From: Planctomycetota bacterium
GTDB lineage: Bacteria > Planctomycetota > UBA1135 > GCA-002686595
Direction of reading: 5' to 3'
Length of the DNA stretch: 54,493 nucleotides
Assembly (NCBI GenBank): GCA_030746555.1
Contig: JASLMK010000113.1
Span: 1 to 54,493 of the forward strand
Shown: positions 51,294 through 54,493 of the stretch, piece after piece
Layout of the letters: each line of letters begins with the position of its first letter
Position numbering within the stretch: the first letter of the stretch is position 1
Made by a program: the position numbers and the translations under genes
The notes under the pieces: model-generated
Databases searched by the model: none
Told to the model about the DNA's origin: nothing
What the model saw: only the letters and a program-made list of their open reading frames with translations

Positions 51294-53462
51294 TCATTCG
51301 ATGGGGGCCGGGGAGGCCAGGCGGCGGCCCCTCTCGAGGCTCTCGCGGGCACGGTCGGGAAAGCCGCGGGCGGCCTGGATCTGTCCCAACAGGAACCAGC
51401 CCTGGGGCAGGTCCCCGGCCAACCTGGTGACCTCCCTGAGGGCTCTTTCGGCCTCCTCCAACTCGCCCAGGGCGAAGTGGGCCTGGCCTCGCTCGAGGTG
51501 CAGACCGGGATCGGCCGGCCGGTGCGCAAGCAGCACCGCGTAGTGGTCGAGGCTCTCGCGCAGGGCCGATCTTTCACCGGAAGCAAACAGAGCGAAGGCC
51601 AGCTCCTCCCGGGCCTCCACGAGGTCGTCGTCGAGCTCGACGGCCCGGCGCAGGGCCGCCAGGGAGGCGCTCTGGGCCTCGCCGGCCTCGACCTCGAGGG
51701 CCGCGGCGCCGTCCTCGTCGCCCTCCGCCCGGGCTCGGGAGCAGCGCGCCCGCAGGTGCGCCGCCTCGGCGGCGCGAGCGATGCCCAGGTGGTGGAACGC
51801 ACTGACGTTTCCGGGATCCGACGCCGCGAGGCCCTCGAGGAGCTCGGCCGCCCGGTCCATGCGTCCCAGGGCCTCGGCGGCCAGCCCCAGCCGGCGACAG
51901 GTCGATGGCGAGCTCGGGTCGAGGGCCAGGGCTTGCCCGAACAGGGCGAAGGCCGCCTCCGCTTCTCCCCGGGCCGCGTGGAACTCCGCCAGGCTCAGGC
52001 GCAGGGCCAGGCTCTTGGGGTCCCGCTCGATGCGCTCTCTCAAGGCGACCTCGAAGGCCTCGCCGTCGCCCGCCAGCAGGCGCATCCACGCCATGCGCAG
52101 GGTGTTGCTCTCGTCGGGGAACGGGCTCCAGCGCTCGAGCCGCTCGGAGTCGCGCAGCACCGAATCGACCAGGAGCCGATCGTCGCCCTCGACCCTCGCG
52201 GTGGGCGCGAGGAACCACGCCTCGCGCAAGGCGGCGGTGCGCTCCCACCCCGACTCCGCGCGCCAGGAGAGCCAGCGCACGCCCCCGCTGTGGGCCCAGG
52301 CCACCGAGACCACGACCATCGCCGCCGCGAAGGCCCGTCCCGCTCCCGTGAGCCTGCCGTCGCGCTTGAGCGTCGTGCGCTGGATGCGCACCCCGTCCTT
52401 GGTGAACAGGCGCACCGCTTGCAGCGAGAGGAACGACAGCATCCCGGCGATGGCCAGGGAGAACAGGAACGGGATCTGCCCGTAGAGCCCGCGGAAGGTC
52501 GTGAAGGCGAGCACGAAGGTGACGCCGAGCAGGGCCTCCTCGCTGAGGGTCTGCTCCTTCCAGCGCGCGAGCTTCTCCCGGGCCAGCGACTTGGCCGGCG
52601 CACGGGGCCCGCGCGTCTCGCGCAGGCTCGTGGCGGCCCCGATCGTCCCGAAGCCGAAGTAGAGGGCGTCGTTGGGACAGACGCTGACGCAGTCCAGGCA
52701 CTTCATGCAGCCCGGATCGATCACCGCGCCGTAGTCGCGCACCTCGGCGTGGACCACGACGTTGGACGTGCAGGCCGCCGTGCAGTGGCCGCAGCCCTCG
52801 CAGTCCTCGTTCACCCGGATGCGTCCGGGGGCGATGCGGTCGACGGCGCTGTAGAGCGCTCCGTAGGGACAGGCGTAGGTGCAGAAGCCCTTCGAGCCCA
52901 ACAGGTAGATGATCGCGCAGCCCGCCACGAGCAGGGTCGCCACGGCGACGGGCCAGGGGGGGAAGGTCGCCCAGAAGTCCTCGGTCTCCAAGGCCGTGCG
53001 GTGGTAGCCGACGTCGTCTCCCATCCACAACCGGGCCGCGAGCGGCCACAGGAACATGTAGACGAAGGCGGCCAGGGGGACGACGAGCAGCACGCGCGAC
53101 CTCAGGGGCCGCGGCCGGATGCCGAGCTTGCCCAAGAGCCAGCGACTCGCGTCCTGCAGAGCGACGAGGTGGCATCCCCAGCCGCAGAACCAGCGCCCGA
53201 AGACCCCCGTCAAGAGCGCCGTCGCCGCGAAGAACAGCAGCCCCGCGTTCACGACGCCGTGCTTGAAGAACTCCATGCCCTCGGAGGGCTCCAGAGGCGA
53301 GAGGGTGGTCCCGCTCACCATCCAGTGGACGACGTGGGCCGCGATCGCGAGGTGGACGCCGATCAGGACCGCGGCGCGCCACTTCCCCACCCGCGAGGGG
53401 CGCATGCCCGCCGGCGTGGGCGGGCGCCCACCCGCCTCGCTGCGTGTCTTCGTGGCTTCCAT
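51294..53462 (-). CDS. NapH/CcoG-like membrane polyferredoxin fused to TPR repeats
   Basis: A 722-residue membrane protein. About five hydrophobic segments lie in residues 29-190 and others near 315-345. Two CxxxC-type sites (FCGWGCH at 92-98, FCTYACP at 193-199) resemble NosR/NapH/RdxA. Two 4Fe-4S motifs follow: C221xxC224xxC227xxxC231 and C252xxC255xxC258xxxC262, then P. From ~430 to the end it is built of TPR units (LALRLSLAEFHAARGEAEAA, ALALDPSSPSTCRRLG). Such electron-transfer modules normally end after the ferredoxin part, so the long TPR tail is unusual and may recruit partners. A promoter candidate on the minus strand is TTCTTC, 17 nt, TATCCT (53520-53492). Confidence 0.87.
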   Translation of the reverse strand: MEATKTRSEAGGRPPTPAGMRPSRVGKWRAAVLIGVHLAIAAHVVHWMVSGTTLSPLEPSEGMEFFKHGVVNAGLLFFAATALLTGVFGRWFCGWGCHLVALQDASRWLLGKLGIRPRPLRSRVLLVVPLAAFVYMFLWPLAARLWMGDDVGYHRTALETEDFWATFPPWPVAVATLLVAGCAIIYLLGSKGFCTYACPYGALYSAVDRIAPGRIRVNEDCEGCGHCTAACTSNVVVHAEVRDYGAVIDPGCMKCLDCVSVCPNDALYFGFGTIGAATSLRETRGPRAPAKSLAREKLARWKEQTLSEEALLGVTFVLAFTTFRGLYGQIPFLFSLAIAGMLSFLSLQAVRLFTKDGVRIQRTTLKRDGRLTGAGRAFAAAMVVVSVAWAHSGGVRWLSWRAESGWERTAALREAWFLAPTARVEGDDRLLVDSVLRDSERLERWSPFPDESNTLRMAWMRLLAGDGEAFEVALRERIERDPKSLALRLSLAEFHAARGEAEAAFALFGQALALDPSSPSTCRRLGLAAEALGRMDRAAELLEGLAASDPGNVSAFHHLGIARAAEAAHLRARCSRARAEGDEDGAAALEVEAGEAQSASLAALRRAVELDDDLVEAREELAFALFASGERSALRESLDHYAVLLAHRPADPGLHLERGQAHFALGELEEAERALREVTRLAGDLPQGWFLLGQIQAARGFPDRARESLERGRRLASPAPIE

Positions 53463-53491
53463 GCCTGGGTCCCCGCTCGCGGAGGGGACCG

Positions 53492-53520
53492 AGGATAGGC
53501 GGTGGCGTCTTCGCGAAGAA
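53492..53520 (-). promoter_or_regulatory. Candidate promoter of the polyferredoxin-TPR gene
   Basis: On the minus strand, TTCTTC and TATCCT are 17 nt apart; the start codon is 29 nt further on. The TATCCT box is the same hexamer as the divergent hydrolase promoter at 53560. Confidence 0.35.
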
Positions 53521-53559
53521 GGCGGGCGGCGTCGCCGTTTCCCAATCGCCCCCGGACGC

Positions 53560-53565
53560 TATCCT
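53560..53565 (+). promoter_or_regulatory. Candidate -10 box TATCCT, leaderless start of the hydrolase gene
   Basis: TATCCT ends 6 nt before ATG 53572, the fourth case of this spacing in the window. A weak -35 (TTTCCC, 53538-53543) is 16 nt upstream. Confidence 0.4.
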
Positions 53566-53571
53566 GGAGCC

Positions 53572-54354
53572 ATGCTGGCGCGGGTGAGGGAAGACGCGGG
53601 CTCGGGGAAGCCGCTGGTCTACGTGCCCGGCATCGACGGGACCGGCGAGCTGCTGCTCGGAGCCCGCGAGCGCTTCGCCGCCGAGTTCCGCCTCGTGCGC
53701 CTGCGCTACGAGCTCGGTCCCGGCGCGCCCCCCGGCGAGGACGACTACCCCCACCTCGCCTCCAGCGTCGTCGACGCTCTCGATGAGTGCGACATCGGCT
53801 CCGCGATCCTGCTCGCCGAGTCCTTCGGCGGCCCCCTGGGACTGCAGATCGCCCTCGACCATCCCGAGCGCGTGTCCGCCCTGGCCATCGTCAACAGCTT
53901 CTCCCACTACCGCATGCGCGCCCGGCTGGCCCTGACGAACACGGTCATGCCGCGCGTCCCGCCCCGCCTGGCCCGCTTCGTGCGCCGTCACGTCGGTCCG
54001 CCGATGCTGATGGGGCCGCGACGTGACCCCGAGATGGTGCGCGCCTTCCGCGAGGTCGAGGGTCTCGTGTTCGACGAGGGCTACCTCCGCCGAGCGCGCA
54101 TGGTGCGCGGGGTCGACCTGCGCCCGCGCCTGGGCGAGATCCGCTGTCCGGTCGCCCTGTTCGCGTCCGAGCGCGACGGGATCGTGGACTCTCTCCCCCA
54201 AGCGCGCGAGATGGCCGCGGCGATCGAAGGCGCGACCATGGAGATCATCCCCCGCGGGGGGCACATCGCCCTGCCCCTGGCCGACGAGCCGTGGGTGGAG
54301 CGGATCCGGACTCTGGCGGCGCGCGCAGAAGCCGCCCGGGCCGTCGGCGCCTAG
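53572..54354 (+). CDS. Alpha/beta hydrolase; stop codon at the edge of repeat copy 3
   Basis: A 260-residue alpha/beta-hydrolase-fold protein. The oxyanion region VYVPGIDGTGE lies near 16-26; the nucleophile elbow AESFGGPLG gives Ser88; a late Asp in FASERDGIV (~200) and His in RGGHIALPL (~226) complete the triad. There is no signal peptide, so it is cytosolic. The substrate is unknown; esterase or C-C hydrolase are both possible. The TAG stop (54352-54354) overlaps the CTAG that starts repeat copy 3, so the element is inserted precisely at the gene end. It is divergent from the polyferredoxin gene and leaderless by position. Confidence 0.88.
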   Translation: MLARVREDAGSGKPLVYVPGIDGTGELLLGARERFAAEFRLVRLRYELGPGAPPGEDDYPHLASSVVDALDECDIGSAILLAESFGGPLGLQIALDHPERVSALAIVNSFSHYRMRARLALTNTVMPRVPPRLARFVRRHVGPPMLMGPRRDPEMVRAFREVEGLVFDEGYLRRARMVRGVDLRPRLGEIRCPVALFASERDGIVDSLPQAREMAAAIEGATMEIIPRGGHIALPLADEPWVERIRTLAARAEAARAVGA

Positions 54355-54493
54355 CCCGGATGATTCATGAACACGCACACCAGACTTCGCAACCGGCCGT
54401 CTTCGACGGCCTCTCGGCCCCTGGCGGCGCTTTACGGAACCTGGCTTCCTCGACGACCCGTTCAGGGTCGCCTGCGTCGCCAGAACCCGCAAA
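54353..54493. repeat. MITE-like inverted-terminal repeat, copy 3 (cut by window end)
   Basis: The first 141 nt match copy 2 closely, and copy 1 from its third base on. Differences are few (for example gcggcgctttacgg against gcggtgcttctcgag). The left terminus is CTAGCCCGG. The window ends within it, so its right arm is not visible. Confidence 0.88.

Noticed and set aside
51120..53498. 792-codon plus-strand frame opposite the polyferredoxin gene
   Set aside because: Antisense shadow of a gene with clear cysteine motifs and TPRs.
51574..54492. 972-codon minus-strand frame spanning the polyferredoxin and hydrolase region
   Set aside because: Runs in a different frame from the real ferredoxin gene and antisense to the hydrolase; no recognisable domain.

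Overview
The window is very GC-rich and almost fully coding. It reads as chromosome of a free-living bacterium, most likely a Planctomycetota member. The support is: a secreted c-type-cytochrome/DUF1549/DUF1553 protein paired with a Tat-exported DUF1501 protein; many alkaline-phosphatase-superfamily enzymes; a CBM9/DUF5916 outer-membrane protein; and four secreted proteins sharing a Cys-rich C-terminal module (CPC..., FGDGLRCAG, WYRDP). I associate that module with the Saltatorellus/Engelhardtia-type lineage; this placement is from memory. No rRNA, tRNA, CRISPR array, transposase or phage gene was seen.

Layout. 1-199, 12061-12260 and 54353-54493 hold three same-orientation copies of a ~200-bp inverted-terminal-repeat (MITE-like) element; the first and last are cut by the window ends, as expected of a contig that breaks at a genomic repeat. 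Between copies 1 and 2: a sugar-nucleotide epimerase, ATP-dependent PEP carboxykinase, a TPR protein, a MIP18-type Fe-S factor, a radical SAM enzyme, two exported amidohydrolase-like proteins, a small membrane protein, a zinc-ribbon/coiled-coil protein, a LOG-family protein and a degenerate GGDEF protein. After copy 2: a MamK-like actin, a DUF4440 lipoprotein and an AIM24/TIGR00266 protein.

15.6-27.3 kb is the most coherent block. It holds ATP sulfurylase, a Thr-nucleophile alkaline-phosphatase-superfamily protein, APS kinase, two large membrane-anchored type I phosphodiesterase-like proteins, two small ribbon-helix-helix proteins that bracket the block, a membrane protein, an HD (p)ppGpp-hydrolase-like enzyme and, after a gluzincin protease, a CysQ-type PAP phosphatase. 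Together these make and recycle PAPS, next to exported phosphatase/sulfatase-fold enzymes. No PAPS reductase is present, so I infer sulfation or remodelling of an envelope molecule rather than cysteine synthesis.

27.4-36.5 kb: a short secreted protein, a FIST sensor-domain protein, 2-oxoacid:ferredoxin oxidoreductase alpha and beta, a branched-chain aminotransferase, a LamG-type secreted protein and an SDR. 36.6-45.7 kb: the PSD1-type cytochrome/DUF1501 pair, a CBM9/DUF5916 barrel and an alpha-toroid secreted protein. 45.7-51.0 kb: three tandem secreted paralogues, each with a dyad or repeated motif in its leader. 51.3-54.4 kb: a polyferredoxin-TPR fusion and an alpha/beta hydrolase.

Regulation: several genes have a TAnnnT-like -10 box ending exactly 6 nt before the ATG, which suggests leaderless mRNAs. 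Two strong dyads (3840-3861 and 15471-15510) look like operators. A clear intrinsic terminator lies at 49320-49358 on the minus strand.
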